A stretch of 64,000 nt of DNA from Brachyhypopomus gauderio (Eukaryota; Chordata; Actinopteri; Gymnotiformes; Hypopomidae), in assembly GCF_052324685.1 (NCBI RefSeq), contig NC_135226.1, positions 16,455,384 through 16,519,383 of the forward strand. Direction: 5' to 3'. Each line of letters begins with the position of its first letter. Position 1 is the first letter of the stretch. The notes below the pieces were generated by a model that did not search any database, had not been told where the DNA came from, and saw only the letters and a list, made by a program, of their open reading frames with translations. This document shows positions 19,587-29,771 of this stretch, one piece after another. A program made the translations under genes and the position numbers.

Positions 19587-20737
19587 ACATGCATCTTATT
19601 TTAAATGTGAATTTAATGGCATCAAATTTCATTTAAATTGTATATGATATAGTCATGTTTATTATGTTTTTTTCTAATTTATTGCTTAACATTTGCAGAT
19701 ATTCACAGAAACATTCAACATATTCTCAAGTCTATATACTTTTATATATCTAGACTTTCACCTGGTTGGCTTAATTACAATTTGACTTAATTGTTGCATG
19801 CTATAATCATGTTGATTTTGTTTTGCTGAACATGTATGTATTGTTTCATCAGAGAGATGGCAAGCATTGTGTAGTTTATGTGTTTCTAAATTATAAGTAT
19901 TTAATTGTTGGTGGCAATGTTTAAGCCAGGTACATTTTTACTTGCTGCTAAATTGGTATTTTTTAAGGTTTAAGATTTTTATGATATTCTGGGGGGTATA
20001 AGGCCTATGGACAATTCTTTAAAGTTATAGGGTGTATTTCCTATTAGAAGGGTTGAACAACTTTACATTTCTGGAACATATAGTGATTTGTTTTCTGCAA
20101 ATTCCTTCCAAGTCTATGAGCTAACTGGAAGGTGTTATGTACAAGTTTGACAAATAAAATGCATTTCAGGTTAGTTCAGAGAATATCCTTTGTAAAGATG
20201 TATAATGCTACATAGTGTCATGTTCTGCATGATTACAGCACCCGTATAAAGCACCCGTGACTCTAAATGTTGGTAAATATAGGCCCTCTATGCCTCTGTA
20301 TATGCCTGTGTGTCTGTGCTCACATCTGGTGGAAATCCCATGTGTTCATTGGAGACAGTGTGTTCCAGTTTTGGGAAATTTCTTAGGCTAAATGCTACCA
20401 CAACAATCTCTCTAATTATTCAAAAAATCACTAGCATAAGTGAAATTTCTTACTGCGAAGGACATCACCCCTCTTTCTTCCCAACCATCAGAGGGCCATT
20501 ATCCAACTTTTTAATGTACATTTTTGACAGAGTCCCTGTGATTACAGTGAGCCAAGGGGTGGCTACACAACCGAGGGCATTACTACTGAAACAAAAGAAC
20601 AGAGCTCATGGAGAAACAAAAACAGAAAAAAATCTACAATAGATCAATAGATGTTGCTGTGGGAACTGCAATGCAATTGAAGGGAAGACAGGGAAACATT
20701 GCAAATCTGGAAAACCCATTTCCACCTCAGCATGGTG
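19587..20737. other. intergenic, nothing recognised
   Basis: Flank between the receptor and the large transposon. A 110-codon open frame at 20310-20642 has no recognisable domain and is probably chance. Confidence 0.5.
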
Positions 20738-20798
20738 TATTCTGCCGCAGATGGGAGTTTTAGTTACTCAAAAGTGTTCTGAGGGCAGAACGAAAAAT

Positions 20799-20937
20799 GA
20801 TTGGTTCGGAGAGATAACCAATCACATTGTAGAGGAGGCGGGAGCGAAAAAGGCGGGCGCGCCCCCAAAAATCGAAAACCGACGGGACCAAAAAAAAAAA
20901 AACAAAGAACTGTTGCGCCTGAGAAATTTACCAAAAG
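20799..20937 (+). promoter_or_regulatory. TIR promoter and leader exon of the transposase gene
   Basis: Holds two facing CCAAT-type boxes (attggtt at about 20800, aaccaatca at about 20817) and a GC-rich block (ggcgggagcg, ggcgggcgcgcccc, about 20838-20870). A strong 5' splice donor follows, CCAAAAG|GTAAGAA, exon end at 20937. The nearest fitting acceptor is tttgtttag at about 23406, nine bases before the transposase ATG. The exon joined this way has no in-frame start leading into the transposase, so it is a non-coding leader. Confidence 0.55.
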
Positions 20938-21363
20938 GTAAGAATTTTTCATTTCGATTTGTTTTAATTGCTTATTTGGGCTTATATCGATGAGTTAGGT
21001 TGAATCAAGTAAGGTAACCTTATAAGGCTAACGAGGTAAACACTAGCTAGCTAATTTTTAACCTCGATTAACAGTAGTTTCACTAATGTTAGCTAGATAG
21101 CTAGCAATTTCAATTACGTCTGAACGCCAACATTATTTACAGACTAATAAAAACATAGTTAGCTAGCTTGATATAGTAGATGTAGTTAGGGAATTAGCAT
21201 GTAACACTTGCATTTTAGTGCTTGGCTAGCTTCCTAGCTAGATTTCCTATTTGTCATTGACAGTGAAAAATCCCAGTGTTGACTCGCCAATAGCTTTTCT
21301 AGCTATTTTAAATATGCGTTAGCAACGGGTTTTTTTTGCTAAACGAGCCAGATAAATGTAGCG

Positions 21364-22854
21364 TGTAGTGTAGTGCTGCTCTTAAGGCAGGAGAAATGTT
21401 CCGTATAGTGTAGTGCTGCTCTTAAGGCAGGAGAAATGTACTGTATAGTGTAGTGCTGCTCTTAAGGCAGGAGAAATGTTCCGTATAGTGTAGTGCTGCT
21501 CTTAAGGCAGGAGAAATGTACTGTATAGTGTAGTGCTGCTCTTGAGGCAGGAGAAATGTACCGTATAGTGTAGTGCTGCTCTTGAGGCAGGAGAAATGTA
21601 CCGTATAGTGTAGTGCTGCTCTTGAGGCAGGAGAAATGTACCGTATAGTGTAGTGCTGCTCTTGAGGCAGGAGAAATGTTCCGTATAGTGTAGTGCTGCT
21701 CTTAAGGCAGGAGAAATGTACCGTATAGTGTAGTGCTGCTCTTAAGGCGGGAGAAATGTACCGTATAGTGTAGTGCTGCTCTTAAAGCGGGAGAAATGTA
21801 CCGTATAGTGTAGTGCTGCTCTTAAAGCGGGAGAAATGTACCGTATAGTGTAGTGCTGCTCTTAAGGCGAGAGAAATTTTCCGTATAGTGTAGTGCTGCT
21901 CTTAAGGCAGGAGAAATGTACCGTATAGTGTAGTGCTGCTCTTAAGGCGAGAGAAATTTTCCGTATAGTGTAGTGCTGCTCTTAAGGCAGGAGAAATGTA
22001 CCGTATAGTGTAGTGCTGCTCTTAAGGCAGGAGAAATGTACCGTATAGTGTAGTGCTGCTCTTAAGGCAGGAGAAATGTACCGTATAGTGTAGCGCTGCT
22101 CTTAAGGCAGGAGAAATGTACCGTATAGTGTAGCGCTGCTCTTAAGGCACGAGAAATGTACCATATAGTGTAGTGTTGCTCTTAAGGCAGGAGAAATGTA
22201 CAGTATAGTGTAGTGCTGCTCTTGAGGCAGGAGAAATGTACTGTATAGTGTAGTGCTGCTCTTGAGGCGGGAGAAATGTACCGTATAGTGTAGTGCTGCT
22301 CTTAAGGCGGGAGAAATGTACCGTATAGTGTAGTGCTGCTCTTAAGGCGGGAGAAATGTTCCGTATAGTGTAGTGCTGCTCTTAAAGCGGGAGAAATGTA
22401 CCGTATAGTGTAGTGTTGCTCTTGAGGCAGGAGAAATGTACAGTATAGTGTAGTGCTGCTCTTAAGGCGGGAGAAATGTTCCGTATAGTGTAGTGCTGCT
22501 CTTAAAGTGGGAGAAATGTACCATATAGTGTAGTGTTGCTCTTAAGGCAGGAGAAATGTACAGTATAGTGTAGTGCTGCTCTTAAGGCAGGAGAAATGTA
22601 CTGTATAGTGTAGTGCTTCTCTTAAGGCAGGAGAAATGTATCGTATAGTGTAGTGCTGCTCTTAAGGCAGGAGAAATGTACCGTATAGTGTAGTGCTGCT
22701 CTTAAAGCAGGAGAAATGTACCGTATAGTGTAGTGCTGCTCTTAAGGCAGGAGAAATGTATCGTATAGTGTAGTGCTGCTCTTAAGGCAGGAGAAATGTA
22801 TCGTATAGTGTAGTGCTGCTCTTAAGGCAGGAGAAATGTACCGTATAGTGTAGT
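21364..22854 (+). repeat. 40-bp minisatellite in the left TIR
   Basis: About 37 tandem copies of a 40-bp unit with core tagtgctgctcttaaggcag followed by gagaaatgtaccgtatagtg. Units differ at a few recurrent positions (ttaagg/ttgagg/ttaaag, gta/gtt, ccg/ctg/cag). It lies where intron 1 of the transposase gene is expected. Confidence 0.95.
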
Positions 22855-23300
22855 TGTAACGTTTCTCGCGCTGCGTAGCGAGGAGACGGACACAAATGCT
22901 GAGAGGAGCGAGATTTATTAAAGGAAATACCATACTCATCGTCAGATAGCCAGGCAGGGTCGATAGCAGGAGGGCAGTCCGAGAAACACGCAAAGACAGG
23001 CATTACAAGACAGGGAGCACGGGAAACAGGAGAAACACAAAAACGGTCGGGTACAGAGAACAGCAATGGGACAGACACGATCACAAATCAATTCAAAATA
23101 CCGGACAAAGGACAAGGGAGACTCAGGGGCTTAAATACATGGAAACTAACTACGAGCAGGTGTAGACAATGATACAGGGGCGTGGCAATAAACAAGGGAA
23201 TTACGAGACAAACGAGTGGGGCGGGATGAACAGATACGGAACACAGACACGAGGGGTTCGGAGTGACAGCTAACGGAGGGGGACACGGTCATACGTGACA
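22855..23300 (-). mobile_element. solo LTR nested in the left TIR
   Basis: A 446-bp segment begins TGTAACG and ends ACGTGACA, with 5-bp target duplication gtagt (22850-22854, 23301-23305) created inside a minisatellite unit. The atttaagcccc-like TATA reads on the minus strand, so the LTR is in minus orientation. It is absent from the right TIR, so it entered after the transposon was assembled. Confidence 0.85.
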
Positions 23301-23414
23301 GTAGTGCTGCTCTTAAGGCAGAGGATGTATATTGTATAGTATAGAATATTTAGAATAGGTCTTTGAATGTTACTTTATTTTAATTTATTTTATTTTATTT
23401 GTTTAGGGAAAGAA

Positions 23415-25156
23415 ATGGAGAATATTTGGATTGAAGGTGTCAAACGAAAGCTGAAGAAGCTAACAGATCCTGAGATTATCCAAGACGTTGTTGTTATTTT
23501 TGAAGAGGAGAAGAACTTTATGCAGTCTTGTATCAAAAAATTGGAAGAGGAAACTCACAGCTACTTTAAATCTCCTGTATGTACTCGAAAGGGCTACTAC
23601 TATTATGCCTGTGAGATCCAATAAAGCAACAGGAAATAGCAAAGGGAAACCAACCAAAACCAGGGCTAACTCTTGCAGGGCATATGTCTCTTTCAGTATA
23701 ATCAAAGATGCTGGATTCACAGGTGCTGTGGTGCATAAAATGCTCAAACACAATGGACATGATGTTGGCATTCAAGAAGAAAGTGTAAAAAATCTGATTG
23801 ATCCAGAGCTACAGGCTTTCATTGATATGTGGCTTGAACAAGGGCTATCAGTCTCGGAAACACTTCTGAAAAGTGTGGAATGGGCAGAACGGCATGGACA
23901 TATGGACAAACACAATCGTCGATACTATGTTACACCAGATGATATAAGAACAATCAAAAAAAGCATCAATGCCCTAATTTTTCCTGACGTGAAAGACTGT
24001 GTCAGTGTTGACATTCTAGCCACATCAAAGCTAAAGGAAAACATTTGTTTTTACCAGCCTTTAAGTGATGAAAAACCCTTGATAATTGTAGTACAGACAC
24101 AGTGTACAGTGTATCACAACAGTGAGTATACCCCTCACATTTCTGCAGATATTTAAGTATATTTTCATGGGACAACAGACAAAATTACACTTTGACACAA
24201 TTAACAGTAGTGCAGCTTATATAACAGTGTAAATTTATTCTTCCCTCAAAATAACTCAATTTACAGCTATTAATGTCTAATACAGATACACTATCTAATG
24301 TCTATTTAATGTCTAATACAGATACACTGAATATTTATTTCATTTCATTTCTTTGTAGGTCAGTGATGATTGACAAGGACCTGAAGGAGCTCAATGCCAT
24401 AAGACAGATTTTTCCTTCAGCAAAGGTCCTCATTTGCTGGTTTCATGTACTGCAGGTAGATTTCAGACCAATTTTAGAAATTTATGTTACTGCAAATTAC
24501 TGCTGGTGACATAAAGGGTAAAACAGTAAATATTTTTTGTAATATTTCATAATATTCCATAAAAATCCATAAACATCACAACCATGATGTAAATCTTCTG
24601 ATTTCTTTTAACATGTAGGCTGTGCATAGGTGGTTGATAAAAAGGGATGGAGGGAACCTGTCAGTGGAGAAGAGAAATATGGTGATTCAAGCAATGGTGG
24701 CAATGAAGATGTGCTTATCAGTAAGACTCTTTGACACATATACATTTAATAGGGAAACTTTGGAAAAGAAGTCACCCGTGTAATAGCCCAGATCTTAATA
24801 TTTTGCTATTGTCACGCTACGGTCCCCAAACCCTTCCTTTGGGGCGTGTGTTAACGTTGTCTGCGTCTATTCGTCTGCGTCTGTGTACCTCCGTGGGTGC
24901 GGGTGGTTATTTAATTAAAATTAAATAATTTTAAATGTGTCATATTTTTCATTAATATTAGTTGAAAAATGCAAACACCAGAAATGGGTTGACATAAAAA
25001 CTCTAGTCTGTAAAACAAATTTATTTAAACATTTCAGAAACACACATCAAATACAAATATATTTTTCTTAAAAAACAGCAGTCTGCTGTTCCTGCTTTTG
25101 CAGTATTTGCTGTGTATACGTGTGCAACAACTTCCTGTGCATGTTAGTTATATACA

Positions 25157-25238
<82 letters not shown>

Positions 25239-27093
25239 GGTGGGGGAAGAGCATTCTTGCTCTCTTGATTACCTTTTCCTCAGCCTTTTAAGTGATGTCC
25301 TCCTCCCCAACTTTTACGACAAGAGGGGCCCCTGGTCGCCGTGGTGAAGTGGCCTTGCCTATCTCCACTACAACACTTTAGTCTCAATTATGTTAAGACA
25401 AACTTGCCTTAAGATTATCTACTCCTGTTTTCCCTGGCTTCAGTTTGTAAGATCTTGTAATGTTGTAAACATGCTCATTTAAAGTTTTTGTTTTTCAGGA
25501 AGAGGAGTTTAATAACACTTCTGCCACAAAGTGCAAAGAGCTGGATTCCAACCTTGGTAGTGCACATGTATCTACCTACTTGAAGACTCAGTGGATTTCT
25601 TGTGGGGAGCTGTGGTCCAGTTTTGGTAGATTATTCAATCACGAAAACAGCGAGACAAACAACAAGGCAGAGAGGTAGGATTATACCTGTTTCTTGTAAG
25701 AAGGAACATTCCTTCTCATCACTGAAGCACATTCACAATTCCATAGGCAAATGAATGTCTTTTATAAAATCAACATGCACACCCATACTAAAACACGAAA
25801 TGACAAAGATAACTATTTTTAGGAAGTGTATTGCCTGAGATTCATATTTTACATTACCATGATGTGCCAACCCAGTCTGGGCACTTTTAAAAAACTTACT
25901 CCAAAATCTAGATTCTCTATCTGAAACATGCTGGTATTAAAAAACTAAATTTCATTGGTCATAGATTACTTAAAACGTAACTAATAATAATATTTCAAAT
26001 GTATTTACTGTTCTGATGCTGTTGATTTACTGTGGTAATGTGGTTATTTCTTCCTTTCATAGATTCTTTCTCACAATGAAATATCAGTTCCTGAAGGGGA
26101 ACGCTAACAGGCGGATAGATCAGCTCCTTTGCTTGCTGTGTGGCAATGTTCAGAAATATTACTGGTATGTAAGATTATTGTAGCATTTACTATTGTCTTA
26201 AAAAACAAAGTGTCCATATTGTATTAGATGTTTCCTGCTACACTGAATGATTTCCATTTGACTGATTGCTTCTGATTTTTTGTTTTTTCTTAAGTTACAT
26301 GGATGACCTAGCAGACATTGGACGAATCAAGGGAGTCAATACCGATGACTTCTCTAATGCGGTCCAGTCTATGATTGAGAAGGGACTAGACTCAAAAGTT
26401 AACATAACTGAAACTGGAACCTGTTTTGTTCCACCTGATACGAGTGCACAGTCTCACAGTGTTGATTTGGTGATGGTCAAGTGTGACTGCAGAAGATCCA
26501 AAAGTGGTTCTATGTGCAAACATATTGTTTTCTCAAGAGTAGTGGCACAGCAGCAAGGAATAGATATTCAAGACCTCAGGACTGCTGTTGCTAGAAAAAT
26601 CATTGATAATCATTCATACATCTTAGATGATAATAACCTAACAGTCTTTCATAGCGATGGGAGTGTAGGAATTCTCAATCACAAAAGTCCACAATTTTGT
26701 ACATGTGTAGCTAATAGTCACAGTGAGAAATGTGTCTGTATTTTAGTTCACAACATCCTCTACCTGCCACCGACACCTTGCAAGTTGATCTTAAATGATG
26801 CAGATTGGCAGAAAAAAAACAAGCCAAATACAAAAGCTGAACTGCAGGCCATGTTGATGGACCTAATTGAATGGAGCCAATCAGACAAGTATACTGAGAA
26901 CAGGGAGCTGTACAAGATGGTGGAGAGGTCACACAAACTAGTTTTTTCAAACTTCAGCATTCAGTCAAGGAAAAGAAAAACAACTGCACTACATGCCTAT
27001 CGGCAACAAGTAAAAAAGGCAAGATGTACAGTCAGTATGAATTACGTTTGTAGACAGAAAAGCAGAGCGAAACAAAGGAAAAATAAAAATTAG
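23415..27093 (+). CDS. MULE-type transposase with SWIM zinc finger (multi-exon, defective copy)
   Basis: Cuts and joins the element via an RNase-H-fold DDE domain (family knowledge). Exons by eye: 23415-about 24120, about 24359-24455, 24619-24720, 25499-25674, 26063-26164, 26295-27093. Seen: a basic N-terminal region ending in CRAYVSFSI, like FAR1/CaRF-type DNA-binding modules; the second-Asp block MIDKDLKEL with AIRQIFP and CWFHVLQ; AVHRWL; the catalytic Glu block TNNKAERFFLTMK; and a SWIM finger CDC-x8-CKH near 26480-26525. The C-terminus is basic. Oddities: a one-base frameshift near 23600-23615, and the exon expected to hold the first catalytic Asp (DATY-type block) is absent between 24120 and 24358. 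This copy therefore looks inactive. Intron 1 would start in the TIR. Exon edges follow GT-AG sites. Confidence 0.75.
24809..24910 (+). mobile_element. possible LTR fragment in a transposase intron
   Basis: Starts tgtcacgctacggtcccc, like the TGTCACG start of nearby Gypsy LTRs, and is GC-richer than the intron around it. No right end or target duplication was found. Weak call. Confidence 0.25.
25157..25236. repeat. (TA)n microsatellite
   Basis: About 78 bases of uninterrupted at/ta dinucleotides in an intron of the transposase gene. Confidence 0.95.
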
Positions 27094-27200
27094 AGCTGCA
27101 ACACATTTGAAAGAATTTAAGTCCATAGTGGAACATAGTGATAGTGAACATAGTGTATTTAAATTTTCTGTACATGACAGCTGTACAGTGTGGCAGTCAA

Positions 27201-27458
27201 CCCTTCGGTTTTGTTGACCTCACGTTTTTTACTTTAGTGTTCCCGGTCTTCAGAGACCGGTCTGTTTTAACACACAAAAAAAAATTTCACCACCTTGCAA
27301 ACATAGGCATAACGTGTGTGTGTCTGTAGGTGTGTCTGTGTGTGTCTGTGTGTGTAGGTGTGTGTGTGTGTGAGTGAGTGTGTGTGTGCGTGTCTGTGTG
27401 TGTTTAGGTGTGTGTGTGTGTGTGTTTAGGTGTGTGTGTGTAGGTGTGTGAGTGAGTG

Positions 27459-27490
<32 letters not shown>

Positions 27491-28260
27491 CACGCGCGCA
27501 TGTGAATTCATGCACATGAGTGGCATGTCACACTCAGATCAGAGTGTGCCTTGCAAACATAGGCATAACATGTGTGTGTGTCTGTGTCTGTAGGTGTGTG
27601 TGTATGTGTGTCTGTGTGTGTAGGTGTGTGTGTGTGTGTGTGTGAATTCATGCACATGAGTGGCATGTCACACTCAGATCAGAGGGGCCTTGCAAACATA
27701 GGCATAACGTGTGTGTGTGTGTGTCTGTGTGTGTAGGTGTGTGTGTATATGTGTGTGTCTGTGTGTGTGTGTAGGTGTGTGTGTGTGAGCGAGTGAGTGA
27801 GCGAGTGAGTGTCTGTGTGTATAGGTGTGTGTGTGTGTCTGTGTGTGTTTAGGTGTGTGTGTGTAGGTGTGTGTGTGTGAGAGAGCGAGTGTGTGTGTGT
27901 GTGTGTGTAGGTGTGTGTCTGTGGGGGTGTGTGTGTGTGTGTGTCTGTGTGTGTAGGTGTGTGTGTAGGTGTGTGTAGGTGTGAGTGTGTATGGGGATGT
28001 TTTCTGTCTCATAGATGAATATATTCTGAATACCCATTCACTTCCTGTGACGGTCACGCTTGACCGGCAACAACACAGATGTAAAACATTGGTTTAAAAC
28101 ACTCAAAATTCAATGAAAAAGATGATCATCACTTTTATATGTTCCAGTGCATAGTGTGGAGGATGGCATAAGGCCTTGTAGCAATCAGATGTAAAACACA
28201 ATATTTATGAGTGGTTTAAGTTGTAAATCGGTCAGATTTGACCCGAACACGACAGGAGGG
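27201..28260. mobile_element. piggyBac-like non-autonomous element filled with GT arrays (copy 1)
   Basis: Ends CCCTTCGGTTTTG and ACGACAGGAGGG match those of the copy at 54846-56652. The flanking tetranucleotides (tcaa, taaa) are imperfect relative to the TTAA that piggyBac duplicates, so this copy is older or its flanks have changed. Inside are an ggtcttcagagaccgg palindrome near the left end, long tgtg/taggtgtg arrays broken by a gcaaacataggcataac spacer, and a unique right part containing cgtgacggtcacgcttgacc-like sequence. It lies between the 3' ends of the two transposon genes. Confidence 0.7.
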
Positions 28261-28457
28261 TAAAGACTAAATACAAATAAAATGGGAAGAAAACCTTGCT
28301 CCTCTTGAGTCTTTATTTAAACACTTCTTTCCACTTTAACATACATGTTTTTTCCATGTTCCTATCAACAATGTACTCACAAATTATGTAAATATGCAAG
28401 GACATAAAGTAATAAACTATTTTTGCAAATACAAAATAAAGAGGTAAAAAAAAAAAC

Positions 28458-29771
28458 CTACTCATCTGTGTAATCAATTGATTTCAGTGCTCTCATTTTT
28501 TCTTTAAGACATGCATCAATTAATGCAAAAGTGCCTTTTATAACAGCAGGGCCAAGACCATGAGTTGACAGATCAAATGTTTCCCAATTGGCCTCTAAAG
28601 CATTCTTTACAGCATCCAACGTCTTCCTGCAATTGAAATGAAAAACAGTGTTTAACTTTAATTAATATTTAAACTGATCATTGATTCTTTCAGTTAATGC
28701 CACACATAGTATTTCTTTATTACCTACAGTCCTCTGTTTTGGCCATGGCAGCATGGACATTGCCACTTTCCATCAAGGCTTGACCCACTTTTTTCTGTGG
28801 GATGAATTTTGTTGCCAGGTACATTATGTCACCAGCTAGGTCACTGCATTCATCTAAAATGTAATAATTGCACTTAACACAAATATTTAAAATACATAAC
28901 AGGTAAATAAACCATGTTGGGATGTGTAGACATAAAATTATCAAAAAGTAGGTATTGTAAAACAACCTAGGGGCTATTAATGTCCCCAAAATAGGCTGTT
29001 TTGGTATAACTGAACATCCCATAATCAGTCTTGCATGCATACCATGAAAAATGTCTTTGTTAAAGTATAAATTCTTAATATAAATAAGAATGATTACTTT
29101 GTAAAGTTCTTACACATCTCTATTATTGTTTCAGAAACTTATGTTCCTGGTTTACTACATCCACTCCAGATGTATGCCTGTAATTATACCTTAATATTAA
29201 TTTAATACCAGTTAGAGTTGAGAATTAAAATGACAATTTAATTATACAAAACCACAAAAAACAAGGCTATTGGTACCATTATTCCCATTACAGTTACTGC
29301 TACTTCCACTCCACTGATACCTTCACAAAGTTTGGAGCACTGGGAAGTTAACTTTGTGCGCTTTGTGGGCTTAACCCCCAACTCTGCCAACTTCTCTTCA
29401 ATGTTTCTTTTCTGTCCCTTGGCCTTCCTTAGATAAGCCACTACAGTGTTTGCAGAGTAGCTCTCTGGTAGGGAGCATCTCCTCTGCAGTTCATCTGAAG
29501 TGACCAGGTACCTAAAATACCAACACATCTATAATTATCAGTATTTCATTATATTGATAGTACAAACTATATGGGGTTCCAGGAATGCTAAGACTTCAAC
29601 CTTGTAAATAAATGCACTTACTTTTGTCTTTTCAAAATATAATGGGACTGAAAAGTCCCAAGTAGCCATCTGATCATAATTTATTTAAATGCATTTCATA
29701 TAACATTTTCCTTTACCTCTTTGCCTGGTGAAAGTCTGAAACCTTTAGAGCACTTTCCACCAGGAATCCCC
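28458..29771 (-). other. AP-2-like C-terminal domain (part of the minus-strand gene)
   Basis: Reading the four 3' exons: DELQRRCSLPES, then YLRKAKGQKRNIEEKL, then SKLCEDECSDLAGDIMYL, then CRKTLDAV, then FDLSTHGLGPAVIKG and a terminal helix. Vertebrate AP-2 has, in the same order, EVQRRLSPPE, VLRRAKSKNGGR-x2-REKL, SLVEGEAVHLARDFGYV, a C-K-E-F helix and FNLISHGFGSPAVCAA. The junction of exons 29321 and 28853 makes CEDECS exactly in phase (GAA G|AT GAA). This is the helix-span-helix region that dimerises AP-2. Similarity is by eye from memory of the family. Confidence 0.72.

Larger units (their letters stand above)
20747..23324 (+). repeat. left terminal inverted repeat of the MULE
   Basis: Matches the reverse complement of 33889-36054 from the outer tip to the inner phrase cttaaggcagagg. 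Net of the 446-bp solo LTR and its duplication it is about 2127 bp, against 2166 bp on the right, about one 40-bp unit shorter. Parts in order are promoter-like GC/CCAAT block, leader exon with splice donor, about 400 bp of unique sequence rich in gctagct motifs, then the minisatellite. Confidence 0.92.

Noticed and set aside
20310-20642. 110-codon open frame in the flank of the transposon
   Set aside because: No recognisable domain or splice context; length is compatible with chance in this sequence.
20751-20937. Frame beginning with the ATG at the tip of the TIR that runs through the leader exon
   Set aside because: The ATG is four bases from the transposon end, upstream of the promoter-like block, and splicing to the transposase exon would be out of frame.
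22742-23084. Minus-strand frames of 83 and 100 residues
   Set aside because: They run through the minisatellite and the nested solo LTR; no protein features.
27250-28057. Frames encoding HTHTHT-type repeats
   Set aside because: They are translations of GT microsatellites, also at 54932-56489.
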